From: Salinicola salarius
Lineage (GTDB): Bacteria; Pseudomonadota; Gammaproteobacteria; Pseudomonadales; Halomonadaceae
Length of the DNA: 64,000 nucleotides
Assembly: GCF_003206135.1 (NCBI RefSeq)
Contig: NZ_PZJT01000009.1
Coordinates: 121,387 to 185,386, forward strand
Reading direction: 5' to 3'
Shown here piece after piece: positions 52,945 to 62,722 of the stretch (positions are counted from its first letter, which is position 1; each line of letters begins with the position of its first letter). The notes under the pieces were generated by a model. It was not told the DNA's origin, did not search any database, and worked only from the letters and a program-made list of their open reading frames with translations. Both the position numbers and the translations under genes were made by a program.

Positions 52945-54561
52945 ATGAACAACAAATTGAAAGGCTTCGCTCTCACCGCCCTGTGCGCGACGATCTCGAG
53001 CCAGGCGCTGGCGCAACAGACGCCCCAGGAAGGCGGCGAGATCGTGGTCACCTACCAGAACGACGTGGCCACGCTCGACCCGGCGATCGGCTACGACTGG
53101 CAGAACTGGTCGATGATCAAGAGCCTGTTCGACGGCCTGATGGACTACAAGCCGGGCACCACCGAACTAAAGACGGACCTCGCCAAGGACTACGAAATCT
53201 CCGACGATGGCCTGACCTATACCTTCCATCTACGTGAAGGCGTCACCTTCCACAACGGCCGTGAAATGGTCGCCAGCGACGTGAAGTACTCCCTGGAGCG
53301 GACGGTCAACCCCAAGACCCAGAGCCCCGGCGCCGGCTTCTTTTCCTCCATCGAGGGCTTCGATGCCATGGCCTCGGGCGAATCGACGACGTTGAGCGGT
53401 ATCACCACGCCCGACGATTACACCGTGAAGATCCAGCTGTCGGCGCCGGATGCGGCTTTCCTGCACATCATGGCTCTCAATTTCGCCTCGGTGGTACCCA
53501 AGGAATCGGTCGAGAAGTGGGGCCGCGATTTCGGCAAGCACCCGGTGGGCACGGGAGCCTTCGAATTGCAGGACTGGGCGCTCGGCCAGCATCTGACCTT
53601 CGTCAAGAACGACGACTACTACCGCGAGGGCATTCCGTATCTAGACCGCATCGACTTCGAGATCGGCCAGGAGCCCAATGTGGCCCTGATGCGGTTGCAG
53701 CGCGGCGAGGTGGATATCGCTGGTGACGGTATTCCGCCCGCGCAGTTCCTGCAGTTCCGCAACGATCCCGATTTCAAGGATCTGATGGTCATAGGCAACC
53801 AGCTGCATACCGGTTACTTGACCATGAACGTCACGATGCCCCCTCTGGATAAGGTCGAAGTACGCCGCGCCATCAACATGGCGATCAATAAAAAGCGCAT
53901 CGTACGCATCATCAACGGTCGCGCGATTCCCGCCAACCAGCCGCTGCCGCCGGCGATGCCAGGTTATGACAAGGAATACAAGGGCTACCCCTACGATGTA
54001 GCGAAGGCCAAGGCGCTGCTCGAGGAAGCCGGCTACGGCGATGGGTTCGATACCGAGATCTACGTGATGAACACCGACCCGCAGCCGCGTATCGCCCAGG
54101 CGATCCAGCAGGACCTGGCGCAGATCGGCGTGCGCGCCGAGATCAAGTCGCTGGCGCAGGCCAACGTGATCGCCGCGGGCGGCGCCAAGGATCAGGCACC
54201 GATGGTGTGGTCGGGCGGCATGGCGTGGATCGCCGACTTCCCCGATCCCTCCAACTTCTGGGGACCGATCCTGGGTTGCGAGGGCGCGGTGCCCGGCGGC
54301 TGGAACTGGTCGTGGTACTGCAACGAAGAGTTGGACGCCGAGGCCGCCGCTGCTGACGCCATGGTCGCACCGGACCAGCAGCAGGCACGTGCTGAGCGCT
54401 GGGGAAAGATCTTCACCACGGCGATGGATGACGCGCCCTGGGTGCCGATCTTCAACGAGCAGCGTTTCACCGTGCACTCGGCGCGCATGGGTGGCGACGA
54501 TGCCCTATACGTGGATCCGGTCCACATCCCCGTCAACTACGACTACATCTGGGTGAAATGA
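52945..54561 (+). CDS. ABC transporter substrate-binding protein, family 5 (DppA/OppA type)
   Basis: A 538-residue periplasmic protein with a Sec signal (KGFALTALCATISSQALAQ). Family 5 landmarks are TLDPAIGYDWQNWSMIKSLFDGLMDYKPGT near residue 42, YTFHLREGVTFHNGREMVASDVKYSLER near 93, and NMAINKKRIVRIINGRAIPANQPLPPAMPGYD near 315. The C-terminal half has YWGPILG-like FWGPILGCEGAVPGGWNWSWYCNEELD. Family ligands are peptides, opines, nickel or sugars; the neighbouring amidase suggests an amide or N-acyl compound. It ends in an overlap with the amidase start. Confidence 0.9.
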   Translation: MNNKLKGFALTALCATISSQALAQQTPQEGGEIVVTYQNDVATLDPAIGYDWQNWSMIKSLFDGLMDYKPGTTELKTDLAKDYEISDDGLTYTFHLREGVTFHNGREMVASDVKYSLERTVNPKTQSPGAGFFSSIEGFDAMASGESTTLSGITTPDDYTVKIQLSAPDAAFLHIMALNFASVVPKESVEKWGRDFGKHPVGTGAFELQDWALGQHLTFVKNDDYYREGIPYLDRIDFEIGQEPNVALMRLQRGEVDIAGDGIPPAQFLQFRNDPDFKDLMVIGNQLHTGYLTMNVTMPPLDKVEVRRAINMAINKKRIVRIINGRAIPANQPLPPAMPGYDKEYKGYPYDVAKAKALLEEAGYGDGFDTEIYVMNTDPQPRIAQAIQQDLAQIGVRAEIKSLAQANVIAAGGAKDQAPMVWSGGMAWIADFPDPSNFWGPILGCEGAVPGGWNWSWYCNEELDAEAAAADAMVAPDQQQARAERWGKIFTTAMDDAPWVPIFNEQRFTVHSARMGGDDALYVDPVHIPVNYDYIWVK

Positions 54562-55508
54562 TGTGTGACAACGAACTGATCAAGACTATTCACGGGCACC
54601 ATTGCCACCTGGGATGGGATAACGCCATCGCCCCGGCCGCGCACGTCGCGCCGGGGAGCCGGCTGACGTTCGCCTGCAACGACTCTTCGGGCGGCCATTT
54701 CACGCCGACCTCGGATGTCTCTGCGGTGGCCGACATGCCGTTCGACCGGATCAACCCGGTGACCGGGCCCATCTTCGTGGATGGTGCCGAGCCCGGCGAT
54801 ATCCTCGTGGTCCATATCGACGACTTCACTCCGTCCGGCTTCGGCTGGACGGCCAACATTCCCGGCTTCGGGCTGCTGGCCGACCAGTTCGAAACACCCG
54901 CGCTGACCCTGTGGCACTACGATACGCAGGCCATGACACCGGCCGCGTTCGGCACTCACGCACGGGTGCCGCTGAAGCCGTTCGCCGGGACGCTCGGCGT
55001 CGCGCCGGCGGCGCCGGGCACGCACTCGATCGTGCCGCCGCGCCGCGTGGGCGGCAATCTCGATGTGCGCGACCTCGGCGCCGGCAGCACGCTCTATCTG
55101 CCGGTGGAAGTCGCCGGAGCCCTGTTCTCGATCGGCGATACCCACGCCGCCCAGGGCGATGGCGAGGTCTGCGGCACGGCGCTGGAAAGCGCCATGGATG
55201 TCTCCTTGCGTCTCGACCTGATCAAGCAGACGCCCCTGGCGATGCCGCGCTTCTCCACGCCGGGGCCGGTGACCCGCCATCTCGACGGCGCCGGCTACGA
55301 GGTCTTCACTGGCGTCGGACCGGACTTGATGGAAGGCGCGCGGCAGGCCTTGAGCGGCGCCATCGAGTGGCTGGTCAAGACCCGCAACATGCCGGCCGAG
55401 CAGGCTTACATGCTTTGTTCGGTGTGCGGCGATCTGCGCATCAACGAGATCGTCGACATGCCCAACTGGGTGGTGTCGTTCTATGTGCCACGCATCGTGT
55501 TCGAGTGA
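54558..55508 (+). CDS. Acetamidase/formamidase family protein
   Basis: A 316-residue member of the FmdA/AmdA family, which hydrolyses formamide, acetamide or related amides to ammonia and the acid using bound metal. PAAHVAPGSRLTFACNDSSGGHFTPTSD near residue 30, NPVTGPIFVDGAEPGDILVVHIDD near 72, and VEVAGALFSIGDTHAAQGDGEVCGTALES near 190 (His and Glu/Asp metal region) are the strongest signatures. QAYMLCSVCGDLRINEIVDMPNWVV closes the fold. ATGATG at 54558 overlaps the TGA of the binding protein gene. It lies inside the ABC transporter gene set, so import and hydrolysis are coupled. Confidence 0.92.
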   Translation: MMCDNELIKTIHGHHCHLGWDNAIAPAAHVAPGSRLTFACNDSSGGHFTPTSDVSAVADMPFDRINPVTGPIFVDGAEPGDILVVHIDDFTPSGFGWTANIPGFGLLADQFETPALTLWHYDTQAMTPAAFGTHARVPLKPFAGTLGVAPAAPGTHSIVPPRRVGGNLDVRDLGAGSTLYLPVEVAGALFSIGDTHAAQGDGEVCGTALESAMDVSLRLDLIKQTPLAMPRFSTPGPVTRHLDGAGYEVFTGVGPDLMEGARQALSGAIEWLVKTRNMPAEQAYMLCSVCGDLRINEIVDMPNWVVSFYVPRIVFE

Positions 55509-55518
55509 GGAGACGACG

Positions 55519-57291
<1,773 letters not shown>

Positions 57292-57333
57292 AAGCCGGGG
57301 CTAATTGCATTTTCGGCACCGGTTGCGGCGTCA

Positions 57334-58605
57334 TTACAAAGGGCTGTGCCGCCGATAAGAATCCACCGGCCACAGGGCGCTCAGACGCTGGGCAAGGGGC
57401 CGCTCGCAGGCCAGGTGAATACGCGGTAACCCGAGCCAGCTCGCCAGCCGTTCGAGCTGGCCGGCCAGCGCGTCGAGTTCGGCGTCATGGAACGTCACGG
57501 CGGGCTCTGGGTGGATGGCGAGAACGCTCAGTTCCCCCTCGGCGCGCCGGGCACGCAGGTCTAGCCGGGCGATGAGCCGGTCGCCGTGGAGGAACGGCAT
57601 GACGTAGTAGCCGTAGGTTCGTTTGGCCGGCGGCACGTAGAACTCCAGGCGGTAGTGAAAGCCGAACAGGCGCTCGGTGCGCTCGCGATACCAGATCAGG
57701 GAGTCGAACGGCGAGAGCAGCGCGGCGGTCTCGAGTCGTCGGGGAATGCGCGGCTCGCCGACGACATAGGCCGGCTGTCGCCAGCTTTCTACCTCGACCG
57801 GCGTCAGCGTGCCGTCCTCGATCAGCGTCCGCAGTGCGGCACGGGTATCCTGTGGCGCCAGCCGGTAGTAGTCCCGCAGGTCCTTCTCCGTTGCCACGCC
57901 CAGCGCCTCGGCAGACCGGAGCAACAGCTGGCGATGCGCCTCGAGCAGATCGGGTTCGGCCTGGTTCAGGACGGCGCTCGACAGCACCCGTTCCGGCAGG
58001 TCGTAGAGCCTTTCGAAACCCCGGCGGCTGGCGACGGTGACCTCGCCAGCAGCAAACAGCCACTCCAGTGCGTGTTTCTCGTCGCTCCAGTCCCACCACG
58101 GGCCGGCGGGGCCTGCCCGCGTATTCAGCGCGCCGGCGCCCAGCGGGCCATGTTCGCGCACGTTGGCCAGCACGCGTTCGATCACGTCCCGTCGCTCCCG
58201 TCCGAATCGCGCCAGATGCTTGTAGATGACGATGCCTTCCTGCGCGCGGCGCATGCGCCAGCGCATCGCCGGGTAGAGCGAGAGCGGCAGCAGCGACGCT
58301 TCGTGGCCCCAGTATTCGAACAGAGACCGATGGCGATTGCCCGCCCAGGCGGCTTCGTCGAGGTGCTCGGTCGGATAGGGGCCGAGGCGCGAAAAGGCCG
58401 GCAGATAGTGGGAACGTGCCAGCGCGTTGACGGAATCGATCTGCAACACGCCGAGACGATCCACGAGGCGCCGAAGATGGCCGCGGTTGACGGACTCGGG
58501 GGAGCGGGACGTGAAACCCTGCGCTTTCAGGGCGAGACGACGCGCCTGGGAGAGCGTGAGGCGGCGTTGCGGCGGCGGGATGGCTGACGGCATACGAGAC
58601 GACAC
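57334..58605 (-). CDS. Winged-helix DNA glycosylase of the YcaQ/AlkX family
   Basis: A 423-residue HTH_42 protein. RRLTLSQARRLALKAQGF is the N-terminal helix, VDRLGVLQIDSVNALARSHYLPAFSRLGPYP near residue 48 contains the QxD catalytic motif of YcaQ rather than the QxQ of AlkZ, FEYWGHEASLLPLSLYPAMRWRM follows, and LLSPFDSLIWYRERTERLFGFHYRLEFYVPPAKRTYGYYVMPFLHGDRLIARLDL is the conserved C-terminal half. Characterised homologues unhook DNA interstrand cross-links and excise alkylated bases. The start is either GTG 58605 or ATG 58593; neither has a good ribosome site. Confidence 0.88.
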   Translation of the reverse strand: MSSRMPSAIPPPQRRLTLSQARRLALKAQGFTSRSPESVNRGHLRRLVDRLGVLQIDSVNALARSHYLPAFSRLGPYPTEHLDEAAWAGNRHRSLFEYWGHEASLLPLSLYPAMRWRMRRAQEGIVIYKHLARFGRERRDVIERVLANVREHGPLGAGALNTRAGPAGPWWDWSDEKHALEWLFAAGEVTVASRRGFERLYDLPERVLSSAVLNQAEPDLLEAHRQLLLRSAEALGVATEKDLRDYYRLAPQDTRAALRTLIEDGTLTPVEVESWRQPAYVVGEPRIPRRLETAALLSPFDSLIWYRERTERLFGFHYRLEFYVPPAKRTYGYYVMPFLHGDRLIARLDLRARRAEGELSVLAIHPEPAVTFHDAELDALAGQLERLASWLGLPRIHLACERPLAQRLSALWPVDSYRRHSPL

Positions 58606-58660
58606 TTCTCGGTAGAGGCTTGAGCGGATGCTGCCCGGAAAGTGTCGTTCAGTCTTGAAG

Positions 58661-58738
58661 AAGAGGGAAGAGGGAAGAGGGAAGAGGGAAGAGGGAAGAG
58701 AGCAGGAATTAGAGAGTAGGAAATAGAGAGCAGGATAA
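58661..58738. repeat. Heptamer array AAGAGGG x5 followed by a 14-mer array x3
   Basis: Five perfect AAGAGGG units (58661-58695) run directly into three 14 bp units starting at 58697, 58711 and 58725 (AGAGAGYAGGAA plus two variable bases). The second unit length is twice the first. It lies between the YcaQ gene start and the znuA terminator. Confidence 0.92.
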
Positions 58739-58772
58739 AAAGTAGGCCAGCGCCGCCGTCGCGGGCTGGCCT
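58738..58772 (-). terminator. Rho-independent terminator after the zinc-binding protein gene
   Basis: AGGCCAGC (58744-58751) pairs with GCTGGCCT (58765-58772) across a GC-rich loop; on the minus strand AC and TTTT follow. Confidence 0.75.
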
Positions 58773-58779
58773 GTAGGGG

Positions 58780-59742
58780 TCAGTCGTCGGCTTCCAGCGC
58801 GTCGAGCAGGGTATCGACATTGTGCTGGAACATGCCGAGATAGGTGCTGCCTTCGCCCTCCGCCGTCAGCGCGTCGGCGTAGAGGGTGCCGCCGATGGCG
58901 ATGCCGGTCTCTTCGTGCAACTGGTTGATCAGCGCCGGGTTAGTCATGTTCTCCAGGAACAGCGCCCTGGCGTGGCTGGACTCGATCTGCTGGATCAGAT
59001 GGCCCATGTCGCTGGCGCTGGGTTCCGCCAGCGTGTTGATGCCCACCGGCGAGAGCAGCTCGAGATCGTAGGCGTCGGCGAAGTAGCCGAAGGCATCGTG
59101 ACTGGTGATGATCAGCCGGTCGGATGCCGGAATCCGCGACAGCCGCGCTTTCGCCTCCTTGTCGAGCGCTTCCATCTCATCGATGTAGCGCTCGGCGTTG
59201 GCGCGGTAGGCGTCGGCATGAGCCGGATCGGCCTTCACCAGCGCATCGCGGATGTTGCGTGCGTACTGCTCGCCATTCTCCAGATCCTGCCAGGCGTGCG
59301 GATCGACATCGCCGTGGTGGTGATGCTCCTCTTCGCCGTCGGCCGCATGATCATGGTCGTCATGGTCGCCCTCGTCCTCGTGCCCCTCGAACGAACGCGT
59401 GTCGATACCGTTGCTGGCGACCACGACTTCGCCCTCGTAACCGCTGGCGTCGATCAACCGGTCGATCCACCCCTCGAGCTGCAAGCCATTGACCACGACC
59501 AGGTCGGCATCCGCGAGCGACTGGGCATCGGCGGGCCTGGGCGAAAAGGCGTGAGCATCGCCATCGGGTCCGACCAGCGACGTGACACTGACGTGATCGC
59601 CACCGATCGTCGACACCATGTCATCGAGAATGCTGAAGCTCGTGACCACCTGCAGCGGTTCCTGGGCATGAGCGATGTTGGCCGAAAGCGCCGAGGCGCC
59701 GAGTGCGCCCATCAGCACGGCGCGAAGGGAAACGTGAGCCAT
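58780..59742 (-). CDS. znuA: Zinc ABC transporter substrate-binding protein
   Basis: A 320-residue periplasmic zinc receptor with signal MAHVSLRAVLMGALGASALSANIAHA. Metal ligands are His in GDAHAFSPRP, His in DVDPHAWQD, His in ITSHDAFGYFAD and Asp in YADALTAE; the third His (Glu in the SitA homologue at 22079-23014) is the zinc-type pattern. A His/Asp-rich loop with HDDHDHAADGEEEHHHHG near residue 135 is the mobile zinc-capture segment of ZnuA. AAGGA precedes the ATG at 59742. It is the last gene of the operon, 34 bp after znuB. Confidence 0.92.
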   Translation of the reverse strand: MAHVSLRAVLMGALGASALSANIAHAQEPLQVVTSFSILDDMVSTIGGDHVSVTSLVGPDGDAHAFSPRPADAQSLADADLVVVNGLQLEGWIDRLIDASGYEGEVVVASNGIDTRSFEGHEDEGDHDDHDHAADGEEEHHHHGDVDPHAWQDLENGEQYARNIRDALVKADPAHADAYRANAERYIDEMEALDKEAKARLSRIPASDRLIITSHDAFGYFADAYDLELLSPVGINTLAEPSASDMGHLIQQIESSHARALFLENMTNPALINQLHEETGIAIGGTLYADALTAEGEGSTYLGMFQHNVDTLLDALEADD

Positions 59743-59776
59743 GATGTAACGGTCCTTGTGGCGAGAGAAGGAAGGG

Positions 59777-60661
59777 TCAGCCGTGGGCATCGGGCGGCAG
59801 CATGGGCTGCACGCGCCGTCGCCAGCGGGCGAAGACGCTGTGGTAACGCCCGAACAGGGCGGAAAGCAGATAGATCACGCCGGCCAGCAGAATGATGCAG
59901 GGCCCCGAAGGCAGGCCGGCATGATAGGAGAGCAGCAGCCCGCCCACGCTGGAGACCATGCCGATGGCGATCGCCAGCCCCATCAGCCCCTCGAGCCGCT
60001 TCGACCAGAAGCGCGCCGCCGTCGCCGGCAACATCATCAGGCCGACCGCCATCAAGGTGCCGAGCGTCTGGAAGCCGGCGGTCAGATTGAGCACCATCAG
60101 GCCCAGGAACAGCCCGTGCACCGCGCCGCCGCGAATGCCCTGGCCGCGCAGGAACAGCGGGTCCAGGCACTCGACCACTAGAATGCGGAAGATCGCCGCC
60201 AGCACGATCAGCGTCAGGCTCGACACGCCGACGATCAGCCACAGCGCGGTGCTGTCCACCGCCAGGATCGAGCCGAACAGCACGTGGGTGAGGTCGACAC
60301 TGCTGCCGCGCATCGAGATCAACATCACCCCGGCCGCCAGCGAAATCAGATAGAAGCTGGCAATCGCCGAGTCTTCGCGGTGGCCCGTCAGGCGCGACAC
60401 GCTGCCCGCCAGCCCCGCCACCAGCAGCCCGGCGAGCAAGCCGCCGAAGCTCATCGCCGGCAGCGAGAAGCCCGCCAGCAGAAAGCCGACCGCCACGCCC
60501 GGCAACACGGCGTGGGCCATGGCATCGCCGACCAGGCTCATGCCGCGCAGCGTGAGGAAGACCCCCAGCGGCGGCGCCACCAGCGACAGCGCCAGCCCGG
60601 CCACCAGCGCGCGACGCATGAAACCGAAATCCACCAGTGGAGAGAACAGCCAATCGATCAT
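59777..60661 (-). CDS. znuB: Zinc ABC transporter permease
   Basis: A 294-residue ABC-3 permease with about eight helices. RRALVAGLALSLVAPPLGVFLTLRGMSLVGDAMAHAVLPGVAVGFLLAG near residue 15 and LTAGFQTLGTLMAVGLMMLPATAARF near 210 are family hallmarks. It overlaps the ATPase gene by four bases. A single permease type suggests a homodimeric channel, as in ZnuBC. Confidence 0.9.
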   Translation of the reverse strand: MIDWLFSPLVDFGFMRRALVAGLALSLVAPPLGVFLTLRGMSLVGDAMAHAVLPGVAVGFLLAGFSLPAMSFGGLLAGLLVAGLAGSVSRLTGHREDSAIASFYLISLAAGVMLISMRGSSVDLTHVLFGSILAVDSTALWLIVGVSSLTLIVLAAIFRILVVECLDPLFLRGQGIRGGAVHGLFLGLMVLNLTAGFQTLGTLMAVGLMMLPATAARFWSKRLEGLMGLAIAIGMVSSVGGLLLSYHAGLPSGPCIILLAGVIYLLSALFGRYHSVFARWRRRVQPMLPPDAHG

Positions 60662-61368
60662 GCCAACGTCTCCGCCGATGAAGAGGAATCGCCAATCGTC
60701 GCGGGCGTGGACCAGATCCCGTGCCCGCGTTCCAGCCGCAGGACGCGATCGGCCAGCCGCGTCATCTGATCGTGATCGTGCAGCACGATGATGATCGCCG
60801 CGCCCTCGGCCGCCATGGCGCGAAGCACATCGATCAGGACCTCGACGGTCGCCGCATCGACATTGGCGAACGGCTCGTCGAGCAGCAGCAACTGGGCCTC
60901 CTGCATCAGCGTACGGCCGAGCAGCGCACGCTGGCGCTGGCCGCCGGAGAGCTCACCCAGCGGGCGGTGTTCGAACGACTGCAGGCCGAGGCGCTGCATC
61001 ACCGCCTGGCCGCGACGATACTCCGCCGGCCCGTAGCGCTTGAAACTGCCGTGGGTCGGCCAGCAACCGCTCATGACCAGCTCTTCGACGCTCATGGGGA
61101 AGGTCAGATCCAGCGCCAGCTGCTGCGGCAGCCACGCGCGCCGCGCATTGGGAACCTCGCAGCGAACATGGCCGCTGACGGGGCGCAGCTCGCCCATGAT
61201 CCCCTGGACCAGCGTGCTCTTGCCGGCGCCGTTGGCCCCCACCAGCGCAGTGATGGTGCCGGCCTCGAAATGGCCGTCGATATTCTCCAGCACCATACGG
61301 TTGCCCTGCGCCAGCGACAGGGATTCCAGCGTCAGCAACGTGTCGGGCTTTGCCATCGAACGAGCCAT
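60658..61368 (-). CDS. znuC: Zinc ABC transporter ATP-binding protein
   Basis: A 236-residue ATPase. Walker A is GANGAGKST near residue 43, signature LSGGQRQRALLGRTL near 140 and Walker B LLLLDEPFANVD follows. The start is ATG 61368 (MARSMAKPDTLL) or 61356; the former shares bases with the TGA of an upstream 48-codon frame (TGATG), which favours translational coupling and explains the missing ribosome site. The longer in-frame reading to 61479 runs across that small frame and is not needed. Confidence 0.88.
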   Translation of the reverse strand: MARSMAKPDTLLTLESLSLAQGNRMVLENIDGHFEAGTITALVGANGAGKSTLVQGIMGELRPVSGHVRCEVPNARRAWLPQQLALDLTFPMSVEELVMSGCWPTHGSFKRYGPAEYRRGQAVMQRLGLQSFEHRPLGELSGGQRQRALLGRTLMQEAQLLLLDEPFANVDAATVEVLIDVLRAMAAEGAAIIIVLHDHDQMTRLADRVLRLERGHGIWSTPATIGDSSSSAETLA

Positions 61369-61514
61369 CAACCGAACACCCCGGCAGCCCAGCCCGCGAC
61401 GAGCCACAGCACGGCCAGCGGCAACAGCGCGAGCAATATCCGCCGCCCGGCGCCAAGCGACATCAAGGAAAAGTGACACGGCCCATCAGGGCGGTGCCGG
61501 TGACGATGTGACAT
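61368..61514 (-). CDS. His-rich membrane microprotein at the head of the zinc operon
   Basis: A 48-residue frame, first after the Zur-like site. MSHRHRHRPDGPCHFS gives four His and one Cys in the first 14 residues, then a short LGAGRR turn and one hydrophobic helix (ILLALLPLAVLWLVAGWAAG). The stop overlaps the znuC start by one base. A modest AAAGGG lies 8-13 bases upstream of the ATG. I know of no named family. A metal-binding N terminus on a single membrane helix suggests a small accessory of the importer, but this is inference. Confidence 0.55.
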   Translation of the reverse strand: MSHRHRHRPDGPCHFSLMSLGAGRRILLALLPLAVLWLVAGWAAGVFG

Positions 61515-61542
61515 GAAGAGACCCTTTGGATGAGGCGGAAAG

Positions 61543-61555
61543 GTTATATCATAAC
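61543..61555 (-). promoter_or_regulatory. Zur-like operator
   Basis: GTTATATCATAAC on the plus strand (GTTATGATATAAC on the operon strand) is a near-perfect palindrome matching the core GTTATAWTATAAC of gammaproteobacterial Zur boxes. It ends 29 bases before the ATG of the first cistron of the zinc importer operon. Repression by Zn-loaded Zur is expected. Confidence 0.75.
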
Positions 61556-61781
61556 AAAAGTGGTGCCAAGCGGAGATTGGCTGACACCATTTGTAAGAGA
61601 TCCCTGACAATCCTTTTGGCGGGCTTGTCGCGCCGTGAAATCTGCGTTACCAAGAGTTACATAATGACGTCTGAGCCCGATGGGTAAGCTTGATGAGATG
61701 TGTGCATTATGTGATCGATCGAATAGCTGCAATCGACCCAAAGCAGCCAGTCCGGCAAAGACAGCCGGCGCGTTCATCTGT

Positions 61782-61788
61782 GTTAGGC
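61782..61788 (+). other. Integron core-like site (GTTAGGC) before the first cassette
   Basis: GTTAGGC matches the integron core site GTTRRRY, with recombination expected after the G. It is 27 bp before the start of the TIR gene, a typical cassette leader length. I could not find the other half of an attC upstream, so if real it would be an attI-type site or a degenerate end. The 61556-61781 stretch holds no gene I can support. Confidence 0.35.
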
Positions 61789-61814
61789 AATAGAACTGGG
61801 ATAGGATTTCAAAC

Positions 61815-62621
61815 TTGAGTATCGAGTTTTTGGAAAGCGATTTCGATAAGCTAAGTTATTTGGCTAATCTTCTGACGTCTCGGGCTACAGGGTTAGCCGC
61901 GGATCAGCGGGAATATGAAGTCCTACGTCACGAGCTTTTGAGCAATTCAAATATTTCATACCTTCTCCCTCAATGGTTAAAGCAGCATCGTAGTCTTGAT
62001 ACGTTCTGGGGTTTTATCAAGCAAAAATTCAGCACCTATGCTGAACGAAGAACATTTATATCTGAACAGTTTACTCCAGCCCTCGATGCCCTGGAATTTG
62101 GATATGATGGCCAGGAGGCTGTATCGCCAAATACTCCGAAAGCACCTGCGATCCCACGCAATACTGTCGCGCGGAACAAGCGAAAGGTATTTATCGTACA
62201 TGGGAGAGATAACGAGGCAAAGCAAGAGGTCAGTCGATTTGTTGAGAGACTCGGGTTAGAAGCTATCATTCTCAATGAGCAAGCTAGCGCGGGAAGAACT
62301 ATTATTGAAAAAATCGAGCATTATTCGAGTGATGCCGATTTTGCGATTGTCCTATATACGGCATGTGATCATGGCCGTGGAGCTCATGAGTCGAATAATC
62401 ACCCGAGAAATAGAGCTCGCCAGAATGTAGTCTTCGAGCATGGCTATCTCATGGCAAAGCTTGGCAGAGAAAACGTATGTTCTTTGGTGAAAGGCGACAT
62501 AGAGACGCCCAACGACATTAGCGGCGTTGTCTATGTGCCCCTGGATCAGCCTGGGGCATGGAAAACCGAAGTCGCGAGAGAGTTGAGGGCGTGTGGATAT
62601 GCTATCAATAGCTTTTTCTAA
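61815..62621 (+). CDS. TIR-domain nucleotide-binding protein (Cap12/PycTIR type), candidate anti-phage effector
   Basis: A 268-residue protein. Residues 1-95 form a helical N-terminal domain (FDKLSYLANLLTSRATGLA, then TYAERRTFISEQFTPALDAL) seen in many such proteins; a linker with SPNTPKAPAIP follows. The TIR-like domain is about 124-245: KVFIVHGRDNEAKQEV, LNEQASAGRTIIEKIEHY with the likely NADase Glu at 165 or 168, DFAIVLYTACDHG, NVVFEHGYLMAKLGRENV. Such domains destroy NAD+ in CBASS and Pycsar defence, but no cyclase is adjacent. TTG start with GGGATAGGA upstream. The gene is AT-richer than its neighbours to the left. Confidence 0.85.
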   Translation: MSIEFLESDFDKLSYLANLLTSRATGLAADQREYEVLRHELLSNSNISYLLPQWLKQHRSLDTFWGFIKQKFSTYAERRTFISEQFTPALDALEFGYDGQEAVSPNTPKAPAIPRNTVARNKRKVFIVHGRDNEAKQEVSRFVERLGLEAIILNEQASAGRTIIEKIEHYSSDADFAIVLYTACDHGRGAHESNNHPRNRARQNVVFEHGYLMAKLGRENVCSLVKGDIETPNDISGVVYVPLDQPGAWKTEVARELRACGYAINSFF

Positions 62622-62633
62622 ACACCGATAAAT

Positions 62634-62702
62634 GCCTAACTAACGGCTGCTAGGGACTTCATTACACTACGCTTCATGCAGCCCAACAGCCGGACGTTCG
62701 GC
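62634..62702 (+). other. attC-like imperfect palindrome between two genes
   Basis: The 69 bp element starts GCCTAAC (62634-62640) and ends GTTCGGC (62696-62702), complementary at six of seven positions and matching the RYYYAAC end, with one departure from GTTRRRY. Inside, symmetric three-base spacers separate these from CGGCTG (62644-62649) and CAGCCG (62687-62692), a perfect complement. This R''-L''...L'-R' layout is that of an integron attC site. It begins 12 bp after the TIR gene stop and ends 20 bp before the next start. Confidence 0.55.
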
Positions 62703-62722
62703 TCATTTGAAAGGAGAATGAA

